From an uncultured Parabacteroides sp. (GTDB lineage Bacteria; Bacteroidota; Bacteroidia; Bacteroidales; Tannerellaceae), in assembly GCA_949296075.1 (NCBI GenBank), contig CASFNG010000006.1, positions 214,129 through 278,128 on the forward strand: a stretch of 64,000 nt of DNA, read 5' to 3'. Both the position numbers and the translations under genes were made by a program. Of this stretch, positions 17,944 through 26,812 are shown piece by piece. Position 1 is the stretch's first letter. The number at the start of each line of letters is the position of its first letter. The notes below the pieces were generated by a model. That model saw only the letters and a list, made by a program, of their open reading frames with translations, was not told the DNA's origin and made no database searches.

Positions 17944-18825
17944 ATGAAAGCGTACGTATTTCCTGGTCAAGGAGCGCAGTTCGTAGGTATGGGAAAAGAC
18001 CTCTACGAGACGAATCCCCTTGCTAAAGAGATGTTTGAGAAAGCGAATGATATCTTAGGGTTCCGCATCACGGACTTGATGTTCGCGGGGACCGACGAGG
18101 ATCTGAGACAAACGAAAGTAACGCAGCCAGCGATCTTCTTGCACTCCGTCATTCTCGCGAAGACGCTGGGCGACCAGTTCCAACCCGACATGACGGCCGG
18201 CCATTCCTTAGGTGAGTTCTCAGCCTTGGTAGCGGCAGGCGCCCTCTCCTTCGAGGATGGACTGGTATTGGTGTCCAAGCGCGCGCAAGCCATGCAGAAA
18301 GCTTGCGAGGCAACTCCCTCCACGATGGCGGCAGTGATCGCCTTGCCCGACGCGACAGTCGAGGAGATATGCGCCGGCATCCACGACGAGGTAGTCGTAT
18401 GCGCGAACTATAACTGCCCGGGTCAGTTAGTGATCTCCGGGACGATCCCCGGCATCGACCAGGCTTGCGAGAAACTCCTGGCGGCAGGTGCCAAACGCGC
18501 GTTGAAACTGAAGGTGGGCGGAGCGTTCCACTCCCCGCTTATGGAGCCGGCTCGCGCGGAGCTGGCGGCGGCTATCGAGGTGACCAACTTCCACAAGCCC
18601 GCCTGCCCCGTTTACCAGAACGTGAGCACGAAGGCCGAGACCTGCCCGGATACGATCAAGGCGAACCTGATCGCCCAGCTGACCGCCCCAGTACGCTGGA
18701 CCCAAAGCGTGCAGAACATGATCGCCGATGGCGCCACTCACTTCATCGAGCTGGGACCGGGCGCGGTACTCCAGGGCCTGATCAAGAAGATCAACAAGGA
18801 GGTAACGACCGAAGGTATGCAATAA
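17944..18825 (+). CDS. fabD: Malonyl-CoA:ACP transacylase FabD
   Basis: 293 residues. FabD loads malonyl groups from CoA onto acyl carrier protein for fatty acid synthesis. GQGAQ is at 8-12, the nucleophile serine is in GHSLGE (S88), and the catalytic histidine is H196 in GAFHSPLM. Arginine in the GLVLVSKRAQAMQ helix binds the malonyl carboxylate. Length is standard. A strong terminator follows, so it is transcribed alone. Confidence 0.97.
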   Translation: MKAYVFPGQGAQFVGMGKDLYETNPLAKEMFEKANDILGFRITDLMFAGTDEDLRQTKVTQPAIFLHSVILAKTLGDQFQPDMTAGHSLGEFSALVAAGALSFEDGLVLVSKRAQAMQKACEATPSTMAAVIALPDATVEEICAGIHDEVVVCANYNCPGQLVISGTIPGIDQACEKLLAAGAKRALKLKVGGAFHSPLMEPARAELAAAIEVTNFHKPACPVYQNVSTKAETCPDTIKANLIAQLTAPVRWTQSVQNMIADGATHFIELGPGAVLQGLIKKINKEVTTEGMQ

Positions 18826-18857
18826 ACCTCTTCCCCCACGACGGGCAGAGATCATAA

Positions 18858-18909
18858 AGTCCGGAACGGATCGCGGGAAACATCCCCGGCCCGTTCCGGA
18901 CTTTTTTTG
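18858..18909 (+). terminator. fabD terminator
   Basis: AGTCCGGAACGG (18858-18869) pairs over 12 bases with CCGTTCCGGACT (18891-18902), followed by a run of seven T. Textbook intrinsic terminator. Confidence 0.93.
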
Positions 18910-19031
18910 TACCCTTACCCAAGACAACCGCAACCTCTGCCAAAAGGCCGGGAAGATTCTCTCATTCCCCGGGGAAGTTTCCTACAAATCCCGATGACAT
19001 TTACAGAAATGATCGTCCCGCCCCAATTCTC

Positions 19032-19062
19032 TTGGGTTTCCGGCAACTTTTCCATATATTTG
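19032..19062 (+). promoter_or_regulatory. Promoter of the AMP-forming ligase gene
   Basis: TTG (19032-19034), 20 bases, TATATTTG (19055-19062). The ATG at 19086 follows 23 bases later. Confidence 0.7.
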
Positions 19063-19085
19063 TTGTTATTTGGAAAATAGGTTTT

Positions 19086-20744
19086 ATGGAAAAGCGTTTT
19101 TTGGGACTTATCGAGAATAGCATGAGGAAGCATTGGGACCTTCCCGCTTTCTCTGACTACAACGGCCAGACATTCCATTACAAAGAGGTGGCACGCCGTA
19201 TCGAGAAATTCCACATCATCCTGCAAGCCGCCGGTATCCAAAAGGGAGATAAGGTGGCGCTGGTGGGGCGGAACTCCTCGAACTGGGCGATCTGCTTCTT
19301 CGGCATCTTGGCGTATGGCGCCGTGGCGGTACCGATCTTGCATGATTTCAAGCCAGATAACATACACCATATCGTGAACCACTCCGAGGCGAAAGCCGTA
19401 CTGGCGGCCGCCAGCAACTGGGAGAGCATGAGCGAGGAGAAGATGCCGGACGTGAGACTGTTCATGCTCCTGGACAATCTCTCGATCATACGCTGCAAGG
19501 AGAAAGAGGCGCTGACAGCCCGCGAGCGGATCAACGAGTATTTCGAGCGGAAATACCCCCGGCCGTTTACGGCTGACGACATACATTACCACAGGGAACA
19601 ACCGGACGAGCTGGCGGTGCTGAACTATACCTCCGGCACGACCAGCTTCTCGAAAGGGGTGATGATCCCCTACCGGAGCCTGTGGAGCAACACCCTTTTC
19701 GCCGCCGACCACCTGTCGTTCATCCATCCGGGCGACAACATCGTCTGCATGCTGCCGATGGCGCATATGTACGGGTTGGCGTTCGAGGTGCTGAACTCGG
19801 TAAACAAGGGATGCCACGTGCATTTCCTCACCCGGACACCCAGCCCGAAAATCGTGTCGGAGGCGTTCGCCACGGTCAAGCCCAAGCTAATCCTCGCCGT
19901 GCCCCTGATCATCGAGAAGATCGTCCGCGGCAAGATCTTCCCCGAATTGGAGAAACCTATAATGAAATGGTTGCTACGCGTACCTTATATAAATAAGATG
20001 ATACTGGAGAAAGTCTCGGACAAGCTGGCCGCCGCTTTCGGGGGAAATTTTGAGGAGATCGTCATCGGCGGGGCGGCGATCAACAGGGAGGTAGAGCAAT
20101 TCCTCCACTCGATCCATTTCCGCTACACCGTGGGTTACGGGATGACGGAATGCGGACCGCTGATCTCGTACGCGCAGTGGGACGAGTTCACGCCGGGATC
20201 GGTGGGGCGTGTAGTAGATCGCATGGAGATCCGCGTCGACTCCGAGGATCCTGCCAATCAGGTAGGCGAGATCCTGACGAGGGGAGACAACGTCATGTTA
20301 GGCTACTACAAGAATCCGGAGGCGACCGAGTCTGTCATGACCGCTGACGGGTGGATGCGCACGGGCGACTTAGGGACGATAAGTCCGGATGGCTCCTTGT
20401 TTATCCGGGGCCGCAAAAAGACCATGATCCTCGGACCAAACGGGCAGAACATCTATCCGGAGGAGATCGAGGAGAAGCTGAATAATATGCCTTACGTGAT
20501 AGAATCGCTGGTGATCTCGCAAGAGGAAAAACTGGTGGCGCTGATCTATCCCGACTGGGAACAGATGAGCCAGGCACATATCAGCAGCGCTGAGATCGAC
20601 CGGCTGATGCAGGATAACATAGACCGCCTGAACGAGGAGATCCCGAGGTATTGCCGGATCTCGCTCTTCAAGCTATACCGGGAGGAATTCGAGAAGACTC
20701 CCAAACGGAGCATCAAGAGGTATCTGTATCAACCTGCCGAATAA
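19086..20744 (+). CDS. AMP-dependent acyl-CoA synthetase / ligase
   Basis: 552 residues. ANL-superfamily enzymes activate a carboxylic acid with ATP and pass it to CoA or a carrier. The P-loop is YTSGTTSFSKG at about 181-191, adenine-binding GYGMTECGPLISY follows, and the hinge region has GWMRTGDLG and RKKTMILGPNGQNIYPEEIEE. The Lys in the C-terminal KRSIKRY probably serves catalysis. The sequence resembles long-chain fatty acyl-CoA ligases; substrate chain length is inferred only. The earlier in-frame start at 19032 is rejected because the promoter lies there. Position near fabD suggests lipid metabolism but the terminator shows separate transcription. Confidence 0.9.
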   Translation: MEKRFLGLIENSMRKHWDLPAFSDYNGQTFHYKEVARRIEKFHIILQAAGIQKGDKVALVGRNSSNWAICFFGILAYGAVAVPILHDFKPDNIHHIVNHSEAKAVLAAASNWESMSEEKMPDVRLFMLLDNLSIIRCKEKEALTARERINEYFERKYPRPFTADDIHYHREQPDELAVLNYTSGTTSFSKGVMIPYRSLWSNTLFAADHLSFIHPGDNIVCMLPMAHMYGLAFEVLNSVNKGCHVHFLTRTPSPKIVSEAFATVKPKLILAVPLIIEKIVRGKIFPELEKPIMKWLLRVPYINKMILEKVSDKLAAAFGGNFEEIVIGGAAINREVEQFLHSIHFRYTVGYGMTECGPLISYAQWDEFTPGSVGRVVDRMEIRVDSEDPANQVGEILTRGDNVMLGYYKNPEATESVMTADGWMRTGDLGTISPDGSLFIRGRKKTMILGPNGQNIYPEEIEEKLNNMPYVIESLVISQEEKLVALIYPDWEQMSQAHISSAEIDRLMQDNIDRLNEEIPRYCRISLFKLYREEFEKTPKRSIKRYLYQPAE

Positions 20745-20777
20745 AAAAGAGAGCCGCCCCCCGATTCGGGAGACGGC
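20744..20777 (-). terminator. Terminator of the ECF sigma factor gene
   Basis: GCCGCCCCCC (20753-20762) and GGGAGACGGC (20768-20777) pair over 10 bases with two G-T pairs; on the minus strand the stem is followed by a run of six T. Located between converging genes. Confidence 0.75.
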
Positions 20778-20808
20778 CCTCATATTCATCGTACAAAAAG
20801 GCTTAAGT

Positions 20809-21312
20809 CTAACGGAAATCCTTCAACACCTTCTGCAACTCCTGACGGGCGAAAAAGATACGGCTCTTCACCGTGCCTAACGGAACGCCCAGCTTTTCCG
20901 CGATCTCATTGTACTTATAACCGCTCAGGTAAAGGGAAAAGGGCATTTTCAGCTCATCATTCAGCCGGTTGATCGCCTCGGTTATCTCCTGTATCCGGTA
21001 CGAACCGTCCGGCGAATCGAAACCGGAATTGTTCACCACGTCGAGGTTATACAGATCCACGCTTTGATCCACCACCGTTTGTGAGCGTACGATCTTGTGG
21101 TAGTTGTTGATGAAAATGTTACGCATAACCGTCAACACCCAACCTTTGAAGTTGAGGTTATCAACGAATTTTTCCTGATTGTCTAAAACCTTCAGCGTTG
21201 TATCTTGCATCAGATCTTGGGCGTCCTCTTTATTTGCCGTGAGCATAAGAGCGAAATTCATCATGTTTTCTTGCATGCTCAATAATTTTTTCTGAAATTG
21301 CAACGCATTCAT
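20809..21312 (-). CDS. ECF-type RNA polymerase sigma factor
   Basis: 167 residues from the ATG at 21312. Region 2 contains the core-binding and -10 recognition helices (DAQDLMQDTTLKVLDNQEKF and GWVLTVMRNIFINNYHK); region 4 has the helix-turn-helix YNEIAEKLGVPLGTVKSRIFFARQEL. Both regions are complete and close together, the layout of group 4 sigma factors. No anti-sigma gene is adjacent. It is divergent from the NfeD-type gene, so a regulatory link is possible but unproven. The start is supported by the homologous MNALQFQKKLL opening and a TATATTTG promoter box at 21380-21387. Confidence 0.9.
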   Translation of the reverse strand: MNALQFQKKLLSMQENMMNFALMLTANKEDAQDLMQDTTLKVLDNQEKFVDNLNFKGWVLTVMRNIFINNYHKIVRSQTVVDQSVDLYNLDVVNNSGFDSPDGSYRIQEITEAINRLNDELKMPFSLYLSGYKYNEIAEKLGVPLGTVKSRIFFARQELQKVLKDFR

Positions 21313-21379
21313 ATCATTATTTGTTAAATAGAGTTTAATACCTGTTGTGGCATTATCCCTCAAATATTGAAGGATGCAA

Positions 21380-21387
21380 CAAATATA
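21380..21387 (-). promoter_or_regulatory. Promoter -7 box for the ECF sigma gene
   Basis: Minus strand reads TATATTTG, an exact TAnnTTTG match, 67 bases before the ATG at 21312. Confidence 0.5.
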
Positions 21388-21429
21388 CGCATTAAAAATG
21401 AAGGGACAGCGCTATTTGTGAATTATTAA

Positions 21430-21552
21430 TATTAAAATCCGTAACTTAGGGATTCAAGCATAAATCTTATTGAAAATGAGTATTTTTTACTTTAATATCA
21501 CCAGAAGCCCCAATAATCAACGGGTTCAGATATTATAATCCGTAATTAAGCG
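21430..21552 (+). repeat. Imperfect 22-base direct repeat pair upstream of the NfeD-type gene
   Basis: Copies at 21430-21451 and 21531-21552 share 18 of 22 bases around the core AATCCGTAA and are offset by 101 bases. Both lie in the divergent region between the sigma gene and the NfeD-type gene; the second ends 28 bases before the latter's ATG. Could be paired binding sites or chance in AT-rich DNA. Confidence 0.4.
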
Positions 21553-21580
21553 TTCTAAAAACCAGCTCAAGAAAATTGAA

Positions 21581-22960
21581 ATGAAACATATTTTAACGCT
21601 CATATCCGCCCTTATCGTAATGATTCATTTCCCCTACGGGATGATCGCCTCCGAATCGCCGTTGGTTTATACGATAGATATAAAAAAAGAGATAGACCCG
21701 ACCTCCTGGATCTACCTCCGTAATGGGCTATCAGAAGCTGACAGGCTGAAAGCCTCCGCCATCGTACTTCACATGAATACCTACGGGGGATTATTGGAAG
21801 CGGCGGACTCCATGCGTACCGCGATCTTGTACAACCCGATCCCGGTCTATGTATTCATCGACAACAACGCCGCCTCAGCGGGCGCGCTCATCTCCATAGC
21901 CTGCGAAAAGATCTATATGCGCAAAGGCGCGAATATAGGGGCGGCTACCGTAGTCAACCAGACCGGGGAAGCGATGCCCGACAAATATCAGTCGTATATG
22001 CGCTCCCTGATCCGGTCAACCGCCGAGGCGCATGGCAAAGATACGCTTGTACAAGATGGCGACACGATCTACAAATGGCGGCGGGACCCGCTTATCGCGG
22101 AAGCGATGGTGGACGAGCGGGTGGCCATCCCCAACCTCATTGACAGTGGCAAGGTACTGACCTTTACGGCAAGGGAGGCTCTTGAATGGGGGTATTGCGA
22201 CGGGATCGCGGAAAATATGGATGAGGTGATAAGGGAACATATCGGTTATCCGGAATATACACTTGAGCGCTATGAGCCATCCTGGCTCGACGATCTCAAG
22301 GGGTTCTTCATGAGCCCTGTCGTGCAGGGGTTCCTGATTATCTTAATTATCGGAGGGATCTATTTCGAGATGCAGACCCCGGGATTAGGATTTCCTTCGG
22401 CCGTGGCGATCGTATCCGCCGTCCTCTATTTCGCCCCGCTCTATATGGATGGGTTGGCGGCGAACTGGGAGATCCTGCTGTTCGTGATCGGGGTCATATT
22501 GATCCTATTGGAGCTGTTCGTCTTCCCGGGGTTCGGGATAGCGGGTATCAGTGGGATCGTATTAGTGACAGGGGGACTTACGATGAGCCTGCTGGATAAC
22601 GTGGATTTTGATTTCCGGAATGTCACGGAAGCGGATACGGGAAGGGCAGCCTTGACTGTCGTGTTGGGGTTAGGCATTGGCTTTGCCTTGATGATTTGGC
22701 TCTCCGGAAAAATCGGGCATAAAGGGATATTACGGAAAATGGCGTTGGAGACGGATCTGGAAGAGGCGGTATCTACCCCTATTCATGGAGAATTGGTCGG
22801 CAAAGAAGGCACGGCAGCTACCGTATTGCGCCCATCCGGGAAAGTGGAGATCGAGGGGGAATTATACGACGGTGTATCCGAATCGGGCTTTATCGAGCAA
22901 GGAAGCCGCGTGAAAGTGATACGGTTCGAGAACGCTCAGGTATATGTGGTAAGCGAATGA
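21581..22960 (+). CDS. NfeD-family membrane serine protease (ClpP/SppA-type)
   Basis: 459 residues. Signal peptide to about residue 24, then a ClpP-class protease domain with LHMNTYGGLLEAADSMRTAI and the catalytic serine in NNAASAGALISIAC near residue 99; the partner lysine is expected in the following region. Three to four membrane helices lie between about 240 and 375, and the last 60 residues form the NfeD OB-fold (GKEGTAATVLRPSGKVEIEG). This is the long NfeD1b-like form. Homologues are linked to stomatin-like SPFH proteins and membrane quality control; no SPFH gene is adjacent here. It converges with the AlbA_2 gene, 14 bases away, with no visible terminator between. Confidence 0.92.
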   Translation: MKHILTLISALIVMIHFPYGMIASESPLVYTIDIKKEIDPTSWIYLRNGLSEADRLKASAIVLHMNTYGGLLEAADSMRTAILYNPIPVYVFIDNNAASAGALISIACEKIYMRKGANIGAATVVNQTGEAMPDKYQSYMRSLIRSTAEAHGKDTLVQDGDTIYKWRRDPLIAEAMVDERVAIPNLIDSGKVLTFTAREALEWGYCDGIAENMDEVIREHIGYPEYTLERYEPSWLDDLKGFFMSPVVQGFLIILIIGGIYFEMQTPGLGFPSAVAIVSAVLYFAPLYMDGLAANWEILLFVIGVILILLELFVFPGFGIAGISGIVLVTGGLTMSLLDNVDFDFRNVTEADTGRAALTVVLGLGIGFALMIWLSGKIGHKGILRKMALETDLEEAVSTPIHGELVGKEGTAATVLRPSGKVEIEGELYDGVSESGFIEQGSRVKVIRFENAQVYVVSE

Positions 22961-22974
22961 CGCCCTCTATTCCC

Positions 22975-23610
22975 TCAAGCGAGCCGTCTATACGCGATCC
23001 GCTTGTCGACAACGACGTATTCCATCGTCCCCATAGCGATCAAATCGCTCAATATATCACGGGCAGCAGGGTACTTAACATGGGCGATCCGGCAGAATTG
23101 ACGAATACCTATATAAGGATGCTTATCGAGCCAGGCGAGCAAGATCTCGACCGGCTTGCTTATTTGAAGCAATGTCCCGCTCCTCATCTTCCTCTTTTCC
23201 CAAGCCTTCACCAAGACCTCGTTCGCCAGCATATTCTCGTCCGCCACCCGTATATAAGCCTTATACTTATCATCCTTGTCCGGCGCGGCGTGAGGTTTCT
23301 CATCGCTGGGAGCGATATAGACCTCCAAGACAGTCTTTCCGTTAATATCCCAGCGCTTGGCAGTGAAAGGCACCTCCGGACGGGTGTACATTGTAGAGGC
23401 CGCCTCGATCATATAGTACTCTTCCTCGCTACGTATACCCGAGATAACCCCGTTATCTTTCACGCCTATCAGCAAACGCCCCCCATCCGTATTCGCGAAC
23501 GCGCTCAAGGTCCGGGCGATCTTCTTGCTGTCGCTCACCTCAAACTTAAAATCAAGCTGTTGATGCTCTCCCTGCTCTATAAGCGCCTCTATCGGATGTT
23601 TCTTCTTCAT
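22975..23610 (-). CDS. AlbA_2 (Schlafen-type) domain protein
   Basis: 211 residues, soluble. The N-terminal domain has LDFKFEVSDSKKIARTLSAFANTDGGRLLIGVKDNG (in parts, about 20-55), the signature of the AlbA_2 putative nucleic-acid-binding domain shared with divergent AAA-4 and Schlafen proteins. The C-terminal part (about 150-211) looks like a winged-helix segment (IGIRQFCRIAHVKYPAARDILSDLIAMG). Members are often transcription regulators or defence-related; nothing nearby decides. Divergent from the antiporter gene. Confidence 0.8.
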   Translation of the reverse strand: MKKKHPIEALIEQGEHQQLDFKFEVSDSKKIARTLSAFANTDGGRLLIGVKDNGVISGIRSEEEYYMIEAASTMYTRPEVPFTAKRWDINGKTVLEVYIAPSDEKPHAAPDKDDKYKAYIRVADENMLANEVLVKAWEKRKMRSGTLLQISKPVEILLAWLDKHPYIGIRQFCRIAHVKYPAARDILSDLIAMGTMEYVVVDKRIAYRRLA

Positions 23611-23650
23611 TTTGGCCTCTATTTTTGAGACGCGAAATTAAAATAAATAA

Positions 23651-23658
23651 TAACTTTG
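23651..23658 (+). promoter_or_regulatory. Promoter -7 box for the antiporter-kdsB pair
   Basis: TAACTTTG, exact TAnnTTTG match, 24 bases before the ATG at 23682. A TTTG at 23624-23627 is somewhat far (23-base spacer). It lies within a longer open frame from 23625 and so supports the later start. Confidence 0.6.
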
Positions 23659-23681
23659 GCAATCGAAAAGAAAGATTAAGG

Positions 23682-25955
23682 ATGTCTCAAATACCCGCAC
23701 TCATTTCCGACTTAGCGGTCATACTTATATCCGCGGGACTGGTCACGCTCCTATTCAAGAGATTGAAGCAACCGGTCGTATTAGGTTACATTGTCGCCGG
23801 CATATTGGCCGGTCCCTCCATCAAGCAGATCCCGACAGTGACAGATGTGGAAAGCATCCATATCTGGGCAGATATAGGAGTAATTTTCCTACTCTTCGCG
23901 TTGGGTTTAGATTTCAGCTTCAAGAAATTGATGAAAGTTGGGGGAACCGCTGTCATCGGTGCCATAACCGTCGTGATAGGCATGATGACGGCTGGCTATA
24001 TCACCGGCTTGGCGCTTGGATGGGGCCACATGAACAGCCTATTCCTTGGAGGGATGTTGTCAATGTCGTCCACGACAATCATCTTCAAGGCGTTCGACGA
24101 CATGGGATTACGCGATCAACGATTCGCGGGTGTCGTATTCGGGATCTTGGTAGTGGAGGATCTGTTTGCCGTATTGCTGATGGTATTGCTCTCGACCGTA
24201 GCCGTCAGCAAGCACGTCGAAGGCATCGAATTATTGGATAGCGTAATCAAATTAGGCGTATTCCTGCTGTTCTGTTTCGTGGTCGGCATCTACTTGATTC
24301 CCTCTTTCCTGAAAAAGGCGAAGAGTTTCCTTAATGAGGAAACCCTCTTGATCGTCAGCATCGGATTATGCCTTGGCATGGTCATCATCGCGACACAGGC
24401 AGGCTTCTCATCCGCTCTCGGGGCATTTGTCATGGGATCTATCCTGGCTGAGACGGTAGAGGCGGAGCGTATCGAGCATTTAGTAAAACCTGTCAAAGAC
24501 CTATTCGGAGCGGTTTTCTTCGTATCAGTCGGCATGTTGATCGATCCACAAATGCTTTGGGAATACAAGATACCGATCATCCTGATCACCTTGGTCGTGA
24601 TGGCAGGACAAATCCTGTTCGCCAGCTTTGGGGTCTTGCTATCCGGCCAACCCATCAAGATAGCGATCCAATCCGGGTTCTCGTTGGCCCAGATCGGAGA
24701 ATTCGCCTTTATTATCGCAGGCTTAGGACTATCCCTTAAAGTGACCGACCAATTCCTCTACCCGATCGTGGTCGCCGTATCCGTGATCACCACCTTTTTC
24801 ACCCCTTATATGATCCGATTGGCGGATCCTGCCTACAAGCAGATCGACAAGATGCTTCCCGAAAGCTGGAAGCTCTTCTTAAAGCGATACGCCTCCGGCT
24901 CAAACACGATCCGCCAGAAGAGCACTTGGCACCAATTGCTGAAGGCCTTGGTTCGCATTGTCGGTACATACACGGCGGTATGTCTTGTGCTTATCTTCCT
25001 ATGGTTACAATTCGTGACTCCTTTCATTAGCACCTATTTACCCGGATTGAAAGGGAATCTGTTATCGCTCCTTCTGCTGTTATCCCTGATCTCCCCAATG
25101 CTACGGGCGATCATGATGAAAAAAAATCATTCTGAGGAGTTTCTCCAGCTCTGGAACGACAATAAATACAACAGAGGCCCGCTAATCTCACTTATTATCC
25201 TCCGGATCATTCTATGCATCGTATTAGTGATGCTCCCGGTTGCCCGCCTATTGAACGTCACGTTGGGGATCATGCTTTCGATAACCCTCGTGCTGGTCGT
25301 ACTGATGATATTCTCCAAACGGCTAAAAAGGCAGTCCATATTGATGGAAAGGCACTTCTTCAGTAACCTCGCCGCAAGGGAAGTCGAGGAGGAACGGAAC
25401 GCCCCCATCGACCAGCGCTTCGCAAACCATTTATTAGAACGAGACCTGCACTTGGCGGAGTTCGAGGTGAAACAAAATTCTCCCAGTATGGGAAAAAGCC
25501 TCAAGGAGCTGAACTTCCGGCAAAAATGCAACGTAAATATAGTAACCATTATCCGAGGGAATATCCGGATCAACATACCCGGAGGCAACGAGCGACTATA
25601 TCCTTTCGATAAGCTCGTGGTTGTCGGCTCGGACGACGACCTGGCGCATTTCAGGAAATACATAGAGGAACGCTACAAAGCCTCTACCGCCGCCCAGTCA
25701 AAGGCGAAAGTCAAGGAGATGAAGATGGAGCAAATCATCATAGCGGAAGGCTCCCGATTGATCGGACGCTCCATCATCGAATCCGGGATACGTGACAAGG
25801 CCGCCTGCCTCGTTATAGGGATCGAGCGAGGTAGCACATCCATCCAGAACCCTCCTCCCAGCACCATTTTCGAGGAGGGAGACATCGTTTGGATCGTTGG
25901 CGAGCGAGATAAACTGATCCAACTCAGCGAAGGTGAAATAGTAACAAGCGAATAA
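23682..25955 (+). CDS. CPA2 monovalent cation:proton antiporter with two TrkA-C domains
   Basis: 757 residues. The first 400 residues are the Kef/CPA2 membrane domain, 12-13 helices, beginning LLFKRLKQPVVLGYIVAGILAGPS and including the GLDFSFKKLMKVG and SMSSTTIIFKAFDD stretches. A second membrane block of about four helices lies at 430-565. The C-terminal 200 residues hold two TrkA-C (RCK-C) ligand domains, with no TrkA-N NAD domain between, unlike KefB/KefC. The protein should exchange K+ or Na+ for H+, gated by a small ligand. kdsB follows 13 bases later. Confidence 0.9.
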   Translation: MSQIPALISDLAVILISAGLVTLLFKRLKQPVVLGYIVAGILAGPSIKQIPTVTDVESIHIWADIGVIFLLFALGLDFSFKKLMKVGGTAVIGAITVVIGMMTAGYITGLALGWGHMNSLFLGGMLSMSSTTIIFKAFDDMGLRDQRFAGVVFGILVVEDLFAVLLMVLLSTVAVSKHVEGIELLDSVIKLGVFLLFCFVVGIYLIPSFLKKAKSFLNEETLLIVSIGLCLGMVIIATQAGFSSALGAFVMGSILAETVEAERIEHLVKPVKDLFGAVFFVSVGMLIDPQMLWEYKIPIILITLVVMAGQILFASFGVLLSGQPIKIAIQSGFSLAQIGEFAFIIAGLGLSLKVTDQFLYPIVVAVSVITTFFTPYMIRLADPAYKQIDKMLPESWKLFLKRYASGSNTIRQKSTWHQLLKALVRIVGTYTAVCLVLIFLWLQFVTPFISTYLPGLKGNLLSLLLLLSLISPMLRAIMMKKNHSEEFLQLWNDNKYNRGPLISLIILRIILCIVLVMLPVARLLNVTLGIMLSITLVLVVLMIFSKRLKRQSILMERHFFSNLAAREVEEERNAPIDQRFANHLLERDLHLAEFEVKQNSPSMGKSLKELNFRQKCNVNIVTIIRGNIRINIPGGNERLYPFDKLVVVGSDDDLAHFRKYIEERYKASTAAQSKAKVKEMKMEQIIIAEGSRLIGRSIIESGIRDKAACLVIGIERGSTSIQNPPPSTIFEEGDIVWIVGERDKLIQLSEGEIVTSE

Positions 25956-25968
25956 ATACGATACAATC

Positions 25969-26724
25969 ATGAAATTTATAGGAATTATCCCCGCAAGGTA
26001 CGCATCTACCCGCTTTCCGGGGAAACCCTTGGCGGACATGAACGGAAAGCCCATGATCCAACGGGTATATGAGCAGGTAAAAGACTCGTTAGACGCCATC
26101 TGCGTCGCGACAGACGACAGCCGGATCGAGCAGGCAGTGAAAGCGTTCGGCGGGCAAGTCGTCATGACTTCCGACAAGCACCGCAGCGGCACGGACCGAT
26201 GCTATGAGGCCTACCAAAAGATCGGGCAAGGATTCGACGTGATCGTCAACATACAAGGGGATGAGCCCTTCATCCATCCGGAGCAGATCCAGGCATTAAA
26301 AGACTGTTTCGCCTACGAGGATACACAAATCGCCACCTTGGTGAAGCCATTCCATGCGGACGACGATTTCGAGCGTACCCTCTTCAATCCCAATTCCCCT
26401 AAGGTGGTTCTCAACAAGAATCACGAAGCCATGTACTTCAGCCGCTCCATCATTCCCTACATCCGAGGCAAAGAATATACGGAATGGCTGTCAAGCCATG
26501 TCTTTTACAAGCACATCGGTCTGTACGCATACCGGGCACAAGTACTGAAAGAAATCACCCAATTACCCCAATCTCCCTTAGAGTTAGCCGAAAGCCTTGA
26601 GCAGCTCCGGTGGATAGAGAACGGCTATAAAATCAAGGTAGGCATCACCGAACAAGAGACAATCGGTATCGACACCCCGGAAGACATGGAGAAAGCGTTA
26701 GCCTTTCTCGCCAGCCGATCTTAA
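25969..26724 (+). CDS. kdsB: 3-deoxy-manno-octulosonate cytidylyltransferase KdsB
   Basis: 251 residues. KdsB makes CMP-Kdo from CTP and Kdo for the lipopolysaccharide inner core. The N-terminal nucleotide-binding signature GIIPARYASTRFPGKPL is complete, NIQGDEPFIHPEQI supplies the metal-binding aspartate, and the C-terminal IGIDTPEDMEKA is the usual end of the fold. Length matches the family. It shares a transcript with the antiporter and ends at a shared terminator. Confidence 0.96.
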   Translation: MKFIGIIPARYASTRFPGKPLADMNGKPMIQRVYEQVKDSLDAICVATDDSRIEQAVKAFGGQVVMTSDKHRSGTDRCYEAYQKIGQGFDVIVNIQGDEPFIHPEQIQALKDCFAYEDTQIATLVKPFHADDDFERTLFNPNSPKVVLNKNHEAMYFSRSIIPYIRGKEYTEWLSSHVFYKHIGLYAYRAQVLKEITQLPQSPLELAESLEQLRWIENGYKIKVGITEQETIGIDTPEDMEKALAFLASRS

Positions 26725-26747
26725 TCGGCCTTTATCTATAAAACTAA

Positions 26748-26785
26748 AAAAGCCCTAAAACGTATCTTCGCTTTAGGGCTTCTTC
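26748..26785. terminator. Shared terminator of kdsB and yidC
   Basis: AAGCCCTAAA (26750-26759) pairs with TTTAGGGCTT (26772-26781); A-run to the left and T-rich bases to the right let it stop both converging transcripts. Confidence 0.8.
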
Positions 26786-26812
26786 TATGTCAGAGATCAA
26801 CCTCCTCCTCAA

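Noticed and set aside
18915-19823. 302-codon minus-strand frame
   Set aside because: Covers the promoter and first part of the AMP-forming ligase gene; no motif in the translation.
22957-23628. 223-codon plus-strand frame whose ATG overlaps the NfeD-type gene's stop (ATGA)
   Set aside because: Tempting as a coupled gene, but the opposite strand encodes a clear AlbA_2 domain over the same bases, and the plus-strand translation has no recognisable pattern.
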